Assembly (NCBI RefSeq): GCF_963259705.1
Contig: NC_081849.1
Location: 58,004,093 to 58,068,092 of the forward strand
DNA: 64,000 nucleotides
From: Myotis daubentonii
Taxonomy: Eukaryota > Chordata > Mammalia > Chiroptera > Vespertilionidae
Reading direction: 5' to 3'
This document shows, one piece after another, positions 1 through 10,816 of this stretch. Each line of letters begins with the position of its first letter. The first letter of the stretch is position 1. Below the pieces are notes generated by a model, which was given only the letters and a program-made list of their open reading frames with translations, was not told the DNA's origin and did no database searches. A program made the translations under genes and the position numbers.

Positions 1-403
1 GTGGTTAAGGGAAATTGGAGAACAGAATACACACAAAAAAAGTGGAAAGAGCAATAATTGTGAAGTTTGTTGCCATGTACAAAGCGATTAAGATCAGGAG
101 AGGGGGGCATTGGCTGGTTTCCATTTCAAGCAGTTGGAATGGGAGGATAGAGAGTCAGTTTATACAAAGAATAATTTTTAAAGCCAGATAGAATATGCTG
201 AATCTTCTTCATCATGTAAGTCCTGCCACACCACTTGGGTAATACGTTCTAGATATCAATACAGGAAGAGGTGAAAATTACTTTGATTCTTTGGTTATCT
301 AGAAATGGAATCCCAGAATAATAAAAATAGACAACTAATCCTATTTTCTGATTATCTTGTCTCTTTTTGCCTGCTCTGTGGGAGGCTGACCCTAGTCTCA
401 ACA
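1..403. other. Unassigned AT-rich sequence
   Basis: No gene or repeat family recognised. The only open frame crossing it is short and runs into the neighbouring hAT MITE. Confidence 0.5.
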
Positions 404-411
404 GTCTATGT

Positions 412-623
412 CCATGGTCAGCAAACTGCGGCTCGTGAGCCACATGCAGCTCTTTGGCCCCTTGAGTGTGGCTCTTCCTAAGCCTTAGGAGTACACTATT
501 TAAGTTAATAACAATGTACCTACCTATATAGTTTAAGTTTAAAAAATTTGGCTCTCAAAGGAAATTTCAATCGCTGTACTGTTGATATCTGGCTCTATTG
601 ACTAATGAGTTTGCCGACCACTG
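412..623 (-). mobile_element. hAT MITE, family A, 212 bp
   Basis: The terminal inverted repeats read CCATGGTCAGCAAACT on the left and the complement of CAGTGGTCGGCAAACT on the right. A perfect 8-bp target duplication, GTCTATGT, flanks the element at 404-411 and 624-631. The inner sequence (GAGCCACATGCAGCTCTTTGG and on) matches the longer copy at 51398-51961 in inverse orientation. Too short to encode a transposase, so it was moved in trans. Strand is relative to the 51.4 kb copy. Confidence 0.88.
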
Positions 624-631
624 GTCTATGT

Positions 632-2698
632 GAATGGATGCCTGCTTGTCCCAAATACACTGATCAAGTCATAGTCTTTTCTACCTTTCTCATAGGCACA
701 AATTTCAAAAACTCTTTCTCCAAAACCAAAAGCTCTGATTAACAGGTTTAAATGCTATAATCACAACATATTTGAATGCAGATTAACTCAAAGACCCACT
801 TAATGAATCTTGTCCCGTCATGTTGTTTTTAGCCAAAGTTGAAAGAAAGCTTTGAAGAATGTGGAGAAACTCAACTATGAAATTTTTATAGCCTCAGGGT
901 AGAAAGACTTAACACACAAAAAAATCATCATCATTCATTCAAAGAGTATTCATGGCATTGGTGGAAAGATTAATGCCAAATTCTGTGATTAATTACAGTT
1001 GTTGAAGAAGCTAGAAAAAAGGCACTGTGAGTTCTTGGACTAATTAAAGACAGAACAATTCAAGAAAACTGTCTTAGAGTCCAAGAGTGAGTTCTTGGTC
1101 CAATTGTCATGAATTTCATTGTTATTTTGACTTACAAGACTTCACCTTCATCCTGAAAAAAAATTGCCTGAGTGAACATTATTAATTTGCTAGAGAAGGT
1201 GTCAATTATTTTGCTATATAAAAGAGACTAATGGAATCTGAGAGTTGTACTACTTACGTTTTCTTGCCTGAGAAACTTCATTTCAGTTTCTATATGATTG
1301 GTTTGATTTTTTTCTTTAGGAGAAAAAGGATACGATATCAAGAATAGTAAGAAAATAATTGATAGGAAGGATCACCTAATTAATTATACCAATATAGCAT
1401 CATTGCCTCTGTATCCAGACAAAGCTGATATTGATGGGTCTACATGGAGCCCTGACAAAGGGACAGTACCTGTCTGGCATTTTATATAGATGAGGCTGAT
1501 GACTAGGCTCAGAAAAAAAAACAACTTATCTTTCTCACATTTCTAAGGAGCCTTTTAGAGCAGACAGGACTAACATTTCATGAATAGAAAAGTAAATTCT
1601 TCATTATAAGTCTTCAAGAAGTAACTTGCATTAAAATAGGTGTTGTGGTCATGGCTGCTTCTGTTGGGCATGGGAAAAAGATACACATTACACCAGATAT
1701 TTCTTAGATGTTTGATTAAATTGAAAGTCAACACTATAGAACCCAACTATTGAGCTTGAATTTGCTAATATTCTTGAAATCATCTATTTCTAACATATGA
1801 CCTACTATTTTTAAAGGAATTAAAATAGTTTGAAACCAATAAAGTTTCCAGACTTCCTACTACTTCTAAAATAATAAAAATACCTCTGCTCTATTTCAAT
1901 TACTTTTCTGGCAATAGAACTAAATATGATTTGGATATCATGCTAATTCTACTCACTTTTCAGAATAATCAAAATGAGTGAAATACAAGTATGTATATAG
2001 ATATAATTTCTGAAGTTGTAAAAGCCTGACAGAGTGGGAGAGACATTCAGTTTCAATTCTAGTAAAACAAACCATATGTCTAATTAAATATATATGTTTT
2101 CTATTGATCGCTCCACTAATTGCTAAAAATATATACACATGTTTTTGGGTAATCAGCAATTAGTGTGGGGTCACTCCCATCTGACATTAGACAAAGTGCA
2201 TCTCTTTCTCACCTGTTGCTAAGATTAACCCTTATGATTTTAAGCTTTCAGTTATAGACTTGAGCTTCTTGTACTTTCATAGACTCTTGAGTCCATTAAA
2301 CAAACAACATATGAGAACACTGCATGTTGTCAAAGTGGTCCTGTTAACACAGGTTTTTTTTGTTATGTAAGAACAAGATTAAAAAAATTCAAGGCTATGT
2401 ATCTCTTCCTGGAAGAATGATATATAAAGTTGAAAGGACTCACTCTCTCGCTGTGTAGTGAATCTCTGCACTGCCAACCAAGCAAGCTCTGCTGTCCCTA
2501 CTGTTCACTTCTTCATTCCCTCCTTCTTCATAAAAAATTTTCCCCAAAAGTTCCCATCATTTCAGAAACTATAACTCTTCTCCCAAGGGAGGGGAAAAAA
2601 ATGAGAAAATGGACAAAAGACTTATCTAGATCTGTTTAATCTAGCACTCTTAGAATGGGAGCTCTTGAGAAAAGCAGAAAATTATTTCTACATTTTGT
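632..2698. other. Unassigned intergenic/intronic sequence
   Basis: About 2 kb of AT-rich DNA with no repeat I can name and no open frame with recognisable protein similarity. The word GTGAGTTCTTGG occurs twice about 60 bp apart (near 1027 and 1087). It may hold strongly decayed repeats. Confidence 0.45.
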
Positions 2699-2713
2699 AG
2701 AAGTATAAATACT

Positions 2714-2935
2714 TCCCTAACCGGTTTGGCTCAGGGGATAGAGCGTCGGCCTGCGGATTGAAGGGTCCCAGGTTTGATTCTGGTCAAGGGCATGTACTTC
2801 GGTTGCAGGCATATCCCCAGTAGGGAGTGTGCAGGAGGCAGCTGATCAATGTTTCTCTCTCATTGATGTTTCTAACTCTCTATCCCTCTCCCTTCCTCTC
2901 TGTAAAAAAATCAATAAAATACATTTTTTAAAAAA
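2714..2935 (+). mobile_element. Ves SINE (tRNA-derived)
   Basis: It opens with the tRNA-like head CCCTAACCGGTTTGGCTCAG, carries a B-box-like GGTTTGATTCTGG, then a CT-rich body and a TCAATAAAATA/poly(A) tail. Perfect 15-bp target duplications (AGAAGTATAAATACT) lie at 2699-2713 and 2936-2950. This family is typical of vesper bats. The intact duplication suggests a fairly young LINE-1-mobilised insertion. Confidence 0.95.
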
Positions 2936-3124
2936 AGAAGTATAAATACTATATGGTATAGAACAAACACTCAATAAATAAATTAGCAAGCTTATCTCAC
3001 CTTTGGTGTATTGATTAAGTCAAAATACAGAATAAAAAATGGATATTTAGGTAAAATTTTATTCAACCCCATTTTTTAATACAACATACTGATTTGATGA
3101 AACAAAATAAAAAGCTGCTTCAAA

Positions 3125-3508
3125 AACAGTACCATACAATTTCATTTATATGTGGAATCTAATGGACAAAATAAACAAAATAGAAACAGACTCAGAGATA
3201 CAGAGAAGAGATTGATGGCTGTCAGAGGGGAGGAGGGTTGGGGGAGCTGGGTGAAAAAGGGAAGGGATTAAGCAAAGAAAAAACAAAACCCATAGACACA
3301 GACAACAGCATGGTGATTACCAGAGAAAAAAGGGGGGTTGGGGGCAGTAGAAGGGGTATAGAGGGATAAATGGTGATGGAAGGAGACTTGACTTGGGGTG
3401 GTGAACACATGATATACAAATGATGTATTATAGAATGGTATAAATGAAACCTATATAATTTTATTAACTATGTCACTCCAATAAATTCAATAAAAATTTT
3501 AAAAAATA
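3125..3508 (+). mobile_element. LINE-1 3' end (3' UTR)
   Basis: It shows the LINE-1 terminal pattern: CATACAATTTCATTTATATG, then TGGAATCTAATGGACAAAAT, a G-rich stretch, then ATGATGTATTATAGAATGGT, and finally AATAAATTCAATAAAAATTTT. The 5' part is missing. The same subfamily occurs at 6590-7405. Confidence 0.75.
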
Positions 3509-4624
3509 GATGGAAGTTTTACATGAAGACAGCATGTGCTTAAGGTGTTTTATTACTGTTGAGGTTATAAGGGCTCAATAATATGTGTTTGCTGCCCTCC
3601 CTGCTTTGAAGTCATCATGATTTTATTATAAGGCCTGGTTTGGCTATAGCAGAGAGTTGAAAACTTGGAGCAAAGAAAAGTGATATATTGGCTCCCATCA
3701 CTTTCCCATAATTCATGACTAGTAACTTTTTCCAAAAGATTACTACCCTTGCGAATTTCAGTTTTTCTTTTCCAAATCTATTGTTACATGTATTGTATTT
3801 CCTGTCATTAAAAGAAGGCAATTGAGATTATTCAAATAAACTCAGTTTTAAAAAATGATAGAAGAAAAACATTTCCAAGTTTTTTCAACCCCACTACCCA
3901 TATGTAAGCTTAAAACTGCTCTTAAAACCAATGTTAATGACATGACATTATTTTGATAGATTACAGTGATTTCTCTTATATGTTTACTTCTCTTTTTAAA
4001 TGACCTGCTCATTGAAGAGGTTTATATTTGTTTCTATTATCTCACAGTTTGCACACACTGGAAACCAATTCCGTTGCCCTTGGTACAAAGAACAGTGGTT
4101 TCTCCAGAACTGAAGTTGGACATTATCTGAAACATCAGGTCAATGTCAAAGAGGACCTGCAGGCCCCTTTGAAACGTCTGCAATAATGTTGTTTTCTTGG
4201 CAAGCAGACAACTTCATCAGAGAATTCAGCCAAGGAGAGTCTTTAAATGGAAGTTGTGCATACGAGGAGCAAATGCATTTAAAAATTTGCTGACGGGCAT
4301 AAAATCTTTTGATCTGTAGATGGAAAATTCCAAGGCAGGAAGGATTTAGGGCACTTTGAGTCTGATTGACTCTGTGGTTTTGCTGAGCAGTTATTCCCTG
4401 GGCTAAAATAAATGGAAGTGATATTTTGAGACCACAGCTGCGGAGGGGAGCATGGAAATTTCAATGAAAATTCAGTTGGATCTTGAAGTTCAGGTCTTAA
4501 AAAATCAAGAGACATAAGAGAGCTCTATTGTTTCCTGAAATTTCCCTATTTTATTTAAGAGGTTAAAAAAAAAGAAAGAAAGAAAACCTTTATTTATCCT
4601 TAGGAAGAATTTTGAATCTCTACT
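3509..4624. other. Unassigned sequence
   Basis: About 1.1 kb without a recognised repeat. Short open frames only, none with a familiar motif. Confidence 0.45.
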
Positions 4625-4632
4625 GCCTAGAA

Positions 4633-4868
4633 CAGTGATGGCGAACCTATGACACGCGTGTCAGAGGTGACACACGAACTCATTTTTTTGGTTGATTTTT
4701 CTTTGTTAAATGGCATTTAAATATATAAAATAAATATCAAAAATATAAATCTTTGTTTTACTATTGGTTGCAAATATCAAAAAATTTCTATATGTGACAC
4801 GGCACCAGAGTTAAGTTAGGGTTTTTCAAAATGCTGACACGCCAAGCTCAAAAGGTTCGCCATCACTG
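4633..4868 (+). mobile_element. hAT MITE, family B, 236 bp
   Basis: Terminal inverted repeats CAGTGATGGCGAACCTATG and its complement (AGGTTCGCCATCACTG) bound it. A perfect 8-bp target duplication GCCTAGAA sits at 4625-4632 and 4869-4876. A second copy in the other orientation lies at 57130-57347. It has no coding capacity. Confidence 0.9.
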
Positions 4869-4898
4869 GCCTAGAACCATGTGGTAGATGCCCTAAAG

Positions 4899-5218
4899 CA
4901 GCGGTTCTCAACCTATGGGTCACGACCCCTTTGGGGGTCGAACAACCCTTTCACAGGGGTCGCCTAAGACCATTGGAAAACACATATATAATTACATATT
5001 GTTTTTGTGATTAATCACTATGCTTTAATTATGTTCAATTTGTAACAATGAAAATACATCCTGCATATCAGATATTTACATTACGATTCATAACAGTAGC
5101 AAAATTACAGTTATGAAGTAGCAACAAAAATAATTTTATGGTTGGGGGTCACCACAACATGAGGAACTGTATTAAAGGTCATGGCACTAGGAAGATTGAG
5201 AACCACTGCTCTAAAGTT
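4899..5218 (+). mobile_element. SPIN (Space Invader) hAT MITE, 320 bp
   Basis: The inverted termini are CAGCGGTTCTCAACCT and GATTGAGAACCACTG, with the inner GGTCACGACCCCTTTGGGGG that I recognise as the nonautonomous SPIN family. This family is known from vesper bats, opossum, tenrec, bushbaby, frog and lizard, and is a standard case of horizontal transfer. Target duplications CCCTAAAG/CTCTAAAG differ at one base. It lies 30 bp from the family B hAT copy. Confidence 0.88.
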
Positions 5219-5226
5219 TCCGCCCA

Positions 5227-5631
5227 AGAGATCTTACCTCTTTTACAATTTAAATGTTGGCAAGAAGCAATTTAATGAGTAACCTGATAGAGGTGAAGTT
5301 CAGAGACAGGCAAGCACACATGAGTAAGGATTCTTTACATCAGTTTCTCCACAAACAGTGTTCTTATGGTGGTCAGTCAATGATGAAGCAATTTCACAGA
5401 AAGCTTGTTTCAGTGAGCAATGACTTCATGCCAATATGGTAGTTATTTTTACCAAAAATTAAGAATACTCAATTAGAAATTTAAACATAAATAGTATTTT
5501 CTACAAAGAGTAATTAATGGTGGGATGTATTGAGATTCAAAGGGATTGGAGACCTAAGAAATTTAACACAGTAAATTATGAAGATAATTTAAAAGGAGTC
5601 TTGAGTATTGGAACCAAATGGGGTAATAAAT
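5227..5631. other. Unassigned sequence between SPIN and MIR
   Basis: No recognised repeat; one short open frame without similarity. Confidence 0.4.
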
Positions 5632-5890
5632 AGAATAGTATAGTGGTTAAGAATATGACCTATTACATCTCAGTATCTGAGCTTTGAATTCTGGCTCTGC
5701 AGAGCTTACTAAATGTATGACCTTGAACAAGATACTGCAATATCCTGTGCCTTAGTTTTCCTAACTATAAGATGGAGATTTTAATAGAACTTTCTTCATA
5801 GGTTTATTGTGAGGATTAAATTCAAGAATTTATGTAAAGCTCTTGGAATAGTACCTGGTACCTAGTAATGACTCAATAAATGCAATTATT
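5632..5890 (+). mobile_element. MIR SINE, nearly full length
   Basis: It follows the MIR order: TAGTATAGTGGTTAAGAATA, GGCTCTGCAGAGCTTACTAA, ATGACCTTGAACAAG, GTGCCTTAGTTTTCC, GTGAGGATTAAAT, then AGTAATGACTCAATAAATGC. The family predates placental mammals, and the divergence here fits that age. Its TTATTATT-like tail runs straight into an (ATT)n microsatellite. Confidence 0.85.
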
Positions 5891-5909
5891 ATTATTATTA
5901 TTATTATTA
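5886..5909. repeat. (ATT)n microsatellite, left half
   Basis: Grown from the MIR tail and cut by the Helitron at 5910; it resumes at 6548. Confidence 0.9.
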
Positions 5910-6546
5910 CTAGGGGCCCGGTGCACGAAATTCGTGCACTGGGTGTGTGTCGGTGGGGAGTGTCCCTCAGCCCAGCCTGCCCCCTCTCACATACTGGGAG
6001 CCCTCAGGCGTTGACCCCCATCACCCTCCAATCGCAGGATCGGCCCCTTGCCCAGGCCTGACGCCTCTGGCTGAGGCGTCCGGCCCGGGCAGCGGGGACC
6101 CGCAGCTGCAGCGGCCCCACGATCGTGGGCTCCGCTTTAGGCCCAGGCAAGGGACCCCTAGCGCCCGGGACTGCCAGCTTCGACCGTGCCCAGCTCCCAT
6201 CGCTGGCTCCACCCCTACTTCCTGCTCTCACTGGCCAGGGCGGAAAAGGCACCCGATTCTCCGATCATGGCTGGGGGGCAGGGCAAAGGCGGCCCCAGGG
6301 CCGCCTTTGCCCTGCCCCCCAGCTCTTAGCTCCCCCCTGGGTTTCCAATCACTGTCAGTGGCAGGGGGCTTCTTCCTGCTTTCCCTTTCGCCTCCCTGCA
6401 TTGTGCCTACATATGCAAATTAACCGCCATCTTGTTGGCAGTTAACTGCCAATCTTAGTTGGCAGTTAATTTGCATATAGCCCTGATTAGCCAATGAAAA
6501 GGGTAGCTCATACGCCAATTACCATTTTTCTCTTTTATTAGTGTTG

Positions 6547-6547
<1 letters not shown>
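5910..6547 (-). mobile_element. Helitron (HeliBat type), 638 bp, nonautonomous
   Basis: On the minus strand the 5' end is TC followed by ACTAATAAAAGAG and the 3' end is a GTGCACGAAATTCGTGCAC-type hairpin followed by CTAG. The host bases are A and T, the usual Helitron AT target. It shares ends and interior with the 47756-49030 copy but lacks most of that copy's tandem array. The interior is GC- and CpG-rich, so long open frames arise by chance. No Rep/helicase domain is present. Confidence 0.93.

Positions 6548-6585
<38 letters not shown>
6548..6585. repeat. (ATT)n microsatellite, right half
   Basis: Continuation of the repeat at 5886-5909, showing the Helitron entered the microsatellite. 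Confidence 0.9.
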
Positions 6586-6589
6586 TTAC

Positions 6590-6721
6590 CAGGGCAAGGT
6601 GAGAGGGATGAAGGAATTAAGCAAAGAAAAAAAAAGACTCAGGGACACAGTCAACAGTATGGTAATTGCTAGAGAGAAGGGGTGGGGGGTGGTGAAAGTA
6701 GAAGAAAGTAAAGAAGAAATA
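6590..6721 (+). mobile_element. LINE-1 3' UTR, left fragment
   Basis: It matches 3240-3370: GGAATTAAGCAAAGAAAAAA, then the 'AGGGACACAGTCAACAGTATGG' block, then a G-rich run. The mariner at 6722 splits it; the rest is at 7280-7405. Confidence 0.7.
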
Positions 6722-7279
6722 AAGGTTGTCCCAAAATTCACGCAAGAAGTAATTTTGACAGAAAACACAGGTTTATAATTAAAAATTGTAAATTTTTATT
6801 GATTCATAAAGTATACAGTATAGGGTTGTGTATGGAATAGTATTTCGGGTAAATGGCCTCCATGGTTTTGCTGGCACATATGCACTCTTTTGTTGAAATT
6901 TTCCATGACCATTTTGCATAAATGTGGCTGAATTTCGTTGATACGGTGCTCAATTTCCTCCTTCAAGGCGTGGGTGGTCATGGGCTTGTTGGCATAACCT
7001 TAGACTTCAAAAAACCCCAAAGAAAACAGTCCAACGGCGTTAAATCACATGATCTGGGCGGCCAATTCTGATCACCAAAACGGGAAATTACATGACCAGG
7101 AAATGACTCATGCAGTAATTGAATTGTATCTCGGCTGTATGGCAATGTGGCATCGTCTTGTTGAAACCACATGTCATCCACAACCATATCTTGCAATTAA
7201 GGCAAAAATAACTGGATTATCATGTCGAGATAGCCAGTACCATTAAATTCAAATCTTGCGTGAATTTTGGGACACCCTT
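6722..7279 (-). mobile_element. Tc1/mariner element, internally deleted, 558 bp
   Basis: The 25-bp inverted termini (AAGGTTGTCCCAAAATTCAC and its near-exact complement at the right end) are flanked by TA at 6720-6721 and 7280-7281, the hallmark target of this superfamily. Comparison with the uninterrupted LINE-1 3' UTR at 3240-3480 shows where it entered. About 80 bp inside the right terminus the transposase catalytic core begins on the minus strand, so the first half or more of the gene is missing. A full-length element would be about 1.3 kb. Confidence 0.92.
6796..7260 (-). pseudogene. Mariner transposase fragment (DD41D spacing), broken
   Basis: Minus-strand translation gives FNGTGYLDM, then WFQQDD with the second catalytic Asp, then HVISRFGDQNWPPRSCDLT, and PLD with the third Asp followed by FLWG. 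I count 41 residues between the two aspartates, the DD41D pattern of rosa-like mariners known mainly from insects. The C-terminal part continues as TTHALKEEIEHRINEIQP and ends GGHLPEILFHT. Defects: the N-terminal DNA-binding region and first catalytic Asp are absent, an in-frame stop lies near 7200, and a one-base frameshift lies near 6990-7000. It cannot work. The family assignment rests on motif spacing and is inference. Confidence 0.88.
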
Positions 7280-7405
7280 TAAATGGTGATGAGATTTGAA
7301 CTGAGGTGGTAAACATACAATATAATATACAAGTGATGTATTGTAGAATTGTATACTTGAAACCTATATAATCTTATTAACCAATGTCACCCCAACAAAT
7401 CCAAT
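7280..7405 (+). mobile_element. LINE-1 3' UTR, right fragment
   Basis: It resumes after the mariner with AATGGTGATGAGATTTGAAC, then ACAAGTGATGTATTGTAGAA and the terminal CACCCCAACAAATCCAA. Confidence 0.7.
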
Positions 7406-7419
7406 TTTACAAACAGAAT

Positions 7420-7550
7420 GGCTAACTGTAAGTTAGGCATCTGGCCCTGGTTCTGCAACTAGTTGAATTCCCTAGATTTTGTTTCAGCTATCTGTCAAAT
7501 AAAAGGGCTGGGCTAGATCATCTTTAAAACTCCTTCTATCTTTGAAAAGA
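7420..7550 (+). mobile_element. MIR-like SINE fragment
   Basis: The pattern TTGTTTCAGCTATCTGTCAA..GGGCTGGGCTAGATCATCTT resembles the 3' half of MIR-type SINEs. Diverged; family level only. Confidence 0.45.
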
Positions 7551-7559
7551 TGTTGCTTT

Positions 7560-8520
7560 AAAACACATTGTTTTGGGAGTGTTTCATGGATCCCACCTCC
7601 TCATTTTGTATTCTCTTCTCAACCAATTCCTGTTGGGAGTTCACATGCCACCAGTCCACTGAAGTGGCTCTTGTCAGAGTCCCAATGATTTCCATATTAC
7701 CACGACTTTCTAGTGCTCACAACAGCACTGACACTGTTGATTTTCCTCCTCTTTTTCCACTTACCAGCCAAATTGTCTTTTTAGTAGACACATATATTAC
7801 TTTAATCCTTCACATAAAATCTTGAAATGTCTTTCCATGTCATTTAAAACAAAATGAAAACCTTTCCCCTTGACTTCCATCATCTTTCATGATCTAGACC
7901 AGGGGTTCTCAAACTTTTTAAACAGGGGGCCAGTTCACTGTCCCTCAGACCATTGGAGGGCTGGACAATAGTTTAAAAAAAAACTATGAACAAATTCCTA
8001 TGCATACTGCACATATCTTATTTTGAAGTAAAAAAACAACACAGGAACAAATACAATATTTGTATTTGCATGTGGCCCGCGGGCCGTAGTTTGAGGACCC
8101 CTGATCTAGACATATCTAACCTTCTTTTATACCATTCTCTCCTTGCTTATTACAATCCTTCTAGCCACACTGTTTTCTTTCAGAATTTTGAACACCTTAA
8201 ACTTATTCCTATTTGAGACTGGCTGGTCTCTCTGCTTGCTATTCTCTTTCTACACATCATGGCTGACTCCTGACATCCATCTCAGTTTAAATGTCTCCTC
8301 CTCAGAGAGGCTTCACTGATTAAATAGTATCCATATCCCTCACTTAGTCCACCTTGCCTTGTTTCATATTCTTAATGAAACTCTTATTACCTGAAATTAT
8401 CTAATTTCTTTTTACTATGTCTACCTCCCTTAAAAGAAGTAAGTTTCATGAAAACAGGGACATTATCTGGCTAAATGCTAAGATTAGAAAAGGTTCTCAA
8501 TAAATATTTATTGAATGAAA
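7560..8520 (+). mobile_element. LINE L2 3' region, split by a hAT MITE
   Basis: The end shows the L2 3' pattern: AATGTCTCCTCCTCAGAGAG, GGCTTCACTGA, ACAGGGACATTATCTGGCT, and AATAAATATTTATTGAATGAA. The upstream part (CCACCAGTCCACTGAAGTGG and on) probably belongs to the same old element. The hAT copy at 7900-8103 is inserted in it. Confidence 0.6.
7900..8103 (+). mobile_element. hAT MITE, family C, 204 bp
   Basis: Terminal repeats CAGGGGTTCTCAAACT and AGTTTGAGGACCCCTG, with a perfect 8-bp target duplication ATCTAGAC at 7892-7899 and 8104-8111. No coding capacity. Confidence 0.9.
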
Positions 8521-8794
8521 GATAAAGAACCGAGTGTCTCTTGTATCATGTTCAAAGTGTTCTCTGCATTCCCTAAACTCTACACACCCTGATGACAGTT
8601 ACACTTGTTTGATATTTATCACATATTACCCTGTATTAGTATGGATTTTTTTCTGGCATGTATGTCTCATTTCTCCAATTATAAGGTAAGAGACTTGTAG
8701 GATCAGACCATATCAGACTTTATATGTGTCATACAGAAACTAATGGGGCCTATTCACAATAGCTCATTAAATATCTGCTAACATATTTATTTTT

Positions 8795-9007
8795 TTAATA
8801 TATTTTATTGATTTTTCACAGAGAGGAATGGAGAGAGATAGAGAGTTAGAAATATCGATGAGAGAGAAACATCAATCAGCTGCCTCCTGCACACCCCCCA
8901 CTGGGGATGTGCCCGCAACCCAGGTACATGCCTTTGACCGGAATCGAACCTGGGTCCTTTCAGTCCGCAGGCTGACGCTCTATCCACTGAGCCAAACCAG
9001 TTTCGGC
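8795..9007 (-). mobile_element. Ves SINE
   Basis: Reverse orientation: AATATATTTTATTGATTTTT tail first, then the CT/GA-rich body, ending at GAGCCAAACCAGTTTCGGC, the complement of the tRNA-like head. The 15-bp target duplication AACATATTTATTTTT lies at 8780-8794 and 9008-9022. Confidence 0.95.
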
Positions 9008-9022
9008 AACATATTTATTTTT

Positions 9023-9441
9023 AAGAGAGACAAATTGACTCTTAATTTATAAAACCTAAATTACCATGACTGAATAGCCAAAAGGAGAGAAATAAAAAAA
9101 GTGCTTAAATGTTTTAATAAAAATATGTCCATCCAATAGTTTACCTGTCCGAAACTGATACATCTTTGTAGGCAGTGGGAAAGGAGGCAATCCAAATTAT
9201 TTTGGTTCTTTAAAAAATGGACTATTACGTATGTTAAGAACAACTGATCTACAGTATAAATATTTAACAATGTAACCTAAGGAAAATCCAGTCTTGGTTG
9301 AATATATTTTACATATCCTGTGGTAGCTAGTGTTCACAGCTCTTCAGAGCTCCTTTCTGTCTGATAGATTGGATGCTGCCCCATTCATGAATCACTGAAT
9401 AAAGCCAATAAAATCCTTAAACTTTATTCAGTTCAATTTTG
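9023..9441. other. Unassigned sequence
   Basis: No recognised repeat or gene between the Ves SINE and the twin-primed LINE-1. Confidence 0.4.
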
Positions 9442-9454
9442 TTTTGTTTTTTAA

Positions 9455-10084
9455 ATTTTAGTTTTTTATTCTTTAACGTATTACATAAGTCTCCTTTTTC
9501 TCCCATTGACCTCTCCCTGGCTGCTCCCAACCCCCAGCACATTCCCTCACCAGCCCGATGTCTGTGCCCATTGGTTATGCTCATATGCATGCATGCAAGT
9601 CCTTTGGTTGATCTCTTACCCCCTCAACCCCCACCCTCCTTCATAGGTTGGACAGACTCTATTCAATGCTTCAATGACTCTGGTTCTGTTTTTGTTCATC
9701 AGTTTATGGTGTTCATTATATTCTACAAATGAGTGAGATCATGTGATATTTATCTTTCTCTCACTGACTTATTTCACTTAATATAATGCTCTCCAGTTCC
9801 ATCCATGCTGTTGGAAATGGTAAGAGTTCCTTCTTTTTTACAGCAGCATAGAATTTCATTGTGTAGATTTACCACAGTTTTCTAATCCACTCATCAGCTG
9901 ATGGGCACTTAGGCTGCTTCCAAATCTTAGCTATTGTAAATTGTGCTGCTATGAACATAGGGGTGCATATATCCTTTCTGATTGGTGTTTCTGTTTTCTT
10001 GGGATATAGTCCTAGAAGTGGGATTACTGGGTCAAATGGAAGTTCCATTTTAATTTTTTTAGGAAATGCCATACTGTTTTCCAG
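9455..10084 (-). mobile_element. LINE-1, 3' half of a twin-primed insertion
   Basis: On the minus strand it opens with the end of ORF2 (PLGLYPKKTETPIRK, then APPLIKE CTPMFIAAQFTIAKIWKQPK), followed by a bat-type 3' UTR up to the left target duplication. The opposite-strand continuation begins at 10081. Target duplication TTTTGTTTTTTAA lies at 9442-9454 and 10817-10829. Confidence 0.9.
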
Positions 10085-10816
10085 AAATCACCCCAAGCCA
10101 TTATGCTCAATTAATATTTGACAAAGGAGGCAAGAGCATACAATGGAGTCAAGACAATCCCTTCAATAAATGGTGTTGGGAAAATTGGATGGATACATGC
10201 AAAAAAATGAAACTAGACCACCAACATACACTATATACAAAAATAAACTCAAAATAGACTTAAACGTAAGGTGGGAAACCATAAAAATCTTAGAAGAAGC
10301 CATCGGCAGCAAAATGGCAGACATTTGTCGCAGCAATATCTTTATCGATACAGCTCCTAGGGCAATGGAAACTAAGGAGAAAATAAACAAATGGGACTAT
10401 ATCAAAATAAAAAGTTTCTGCATAGCAAAAGAAACCATCAACAAAACAACAAGAAAGCCCACTGCATGGGAGAACATTTTTGCCAATGTTATCTCCGATA
10501 AGGGTTTAATCTCCAAAATTTATAGGGAACTCATACAACTTAACAAAAGGAAGATAAACAATCCAATCAAAAAATGGGCAAAAAAACTTAAATAGACCCC
10601 TTTCAAAAGAGGACCTACAGAAGTCCAAGAGACATATGAAAACATGCTCAAAGTCACTAATCATCCAAGAGATGCAAATTAAAACGACAATGAGGTACCA
10701 TATCACACCTGTCAGAATGGCTATCAACAAATCAACAAATGACAAGTGCTGGGGAGGATGCGGAGAAAAAGGAACCCTCTTGCACTGCTGGTGGGAATGC
10801 AGTCTGGTGCAGCCAA
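10081..10816 (+). mobile_element. LINE-1, inverted 5' half (ORF2 fragment)
   Basis: Plus-strand translation shows late ORF2: [12 protein letters not shown], then IKILEEAIGSKMADI, INKWDYIKIKSFCIAKETIN, and KKWAKKLK followed by a stop and further ORF2 sequence in shifted frames ([20 protein letters not shown]). It ends at the ORF2 point where the minus-strand half begins, so together they form one 5'-inverted insertion. CCAG at 10081-10084 is shared by both halves. Coding capacity is lost. Confidence 0.9.

Noticed and set aside
2714..2800. tRNA gene
   Set aside because: The tRNA-like A and B boxes belong to Ves SINEs; no intact cloverleaf or acceptor stem is present.
5947..6445. Open frames of 158 and 106 codons in the first Helitron
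   Set aside because: GC-driven frames on both strands in the same noncoding element; they overlap in several frames.
6722..7279. Insect contamination as the source of the mariner
   Set aside because: TA target bases and continuous LINE-1 3' UTR flanks, matching 3240-3480, show genomic integration.
10170..10595. 141-codon frame as a functional gene
   Set aside because: It is a late LINE-1 ORF2 fragment in the inverted half of a truncated insertion.
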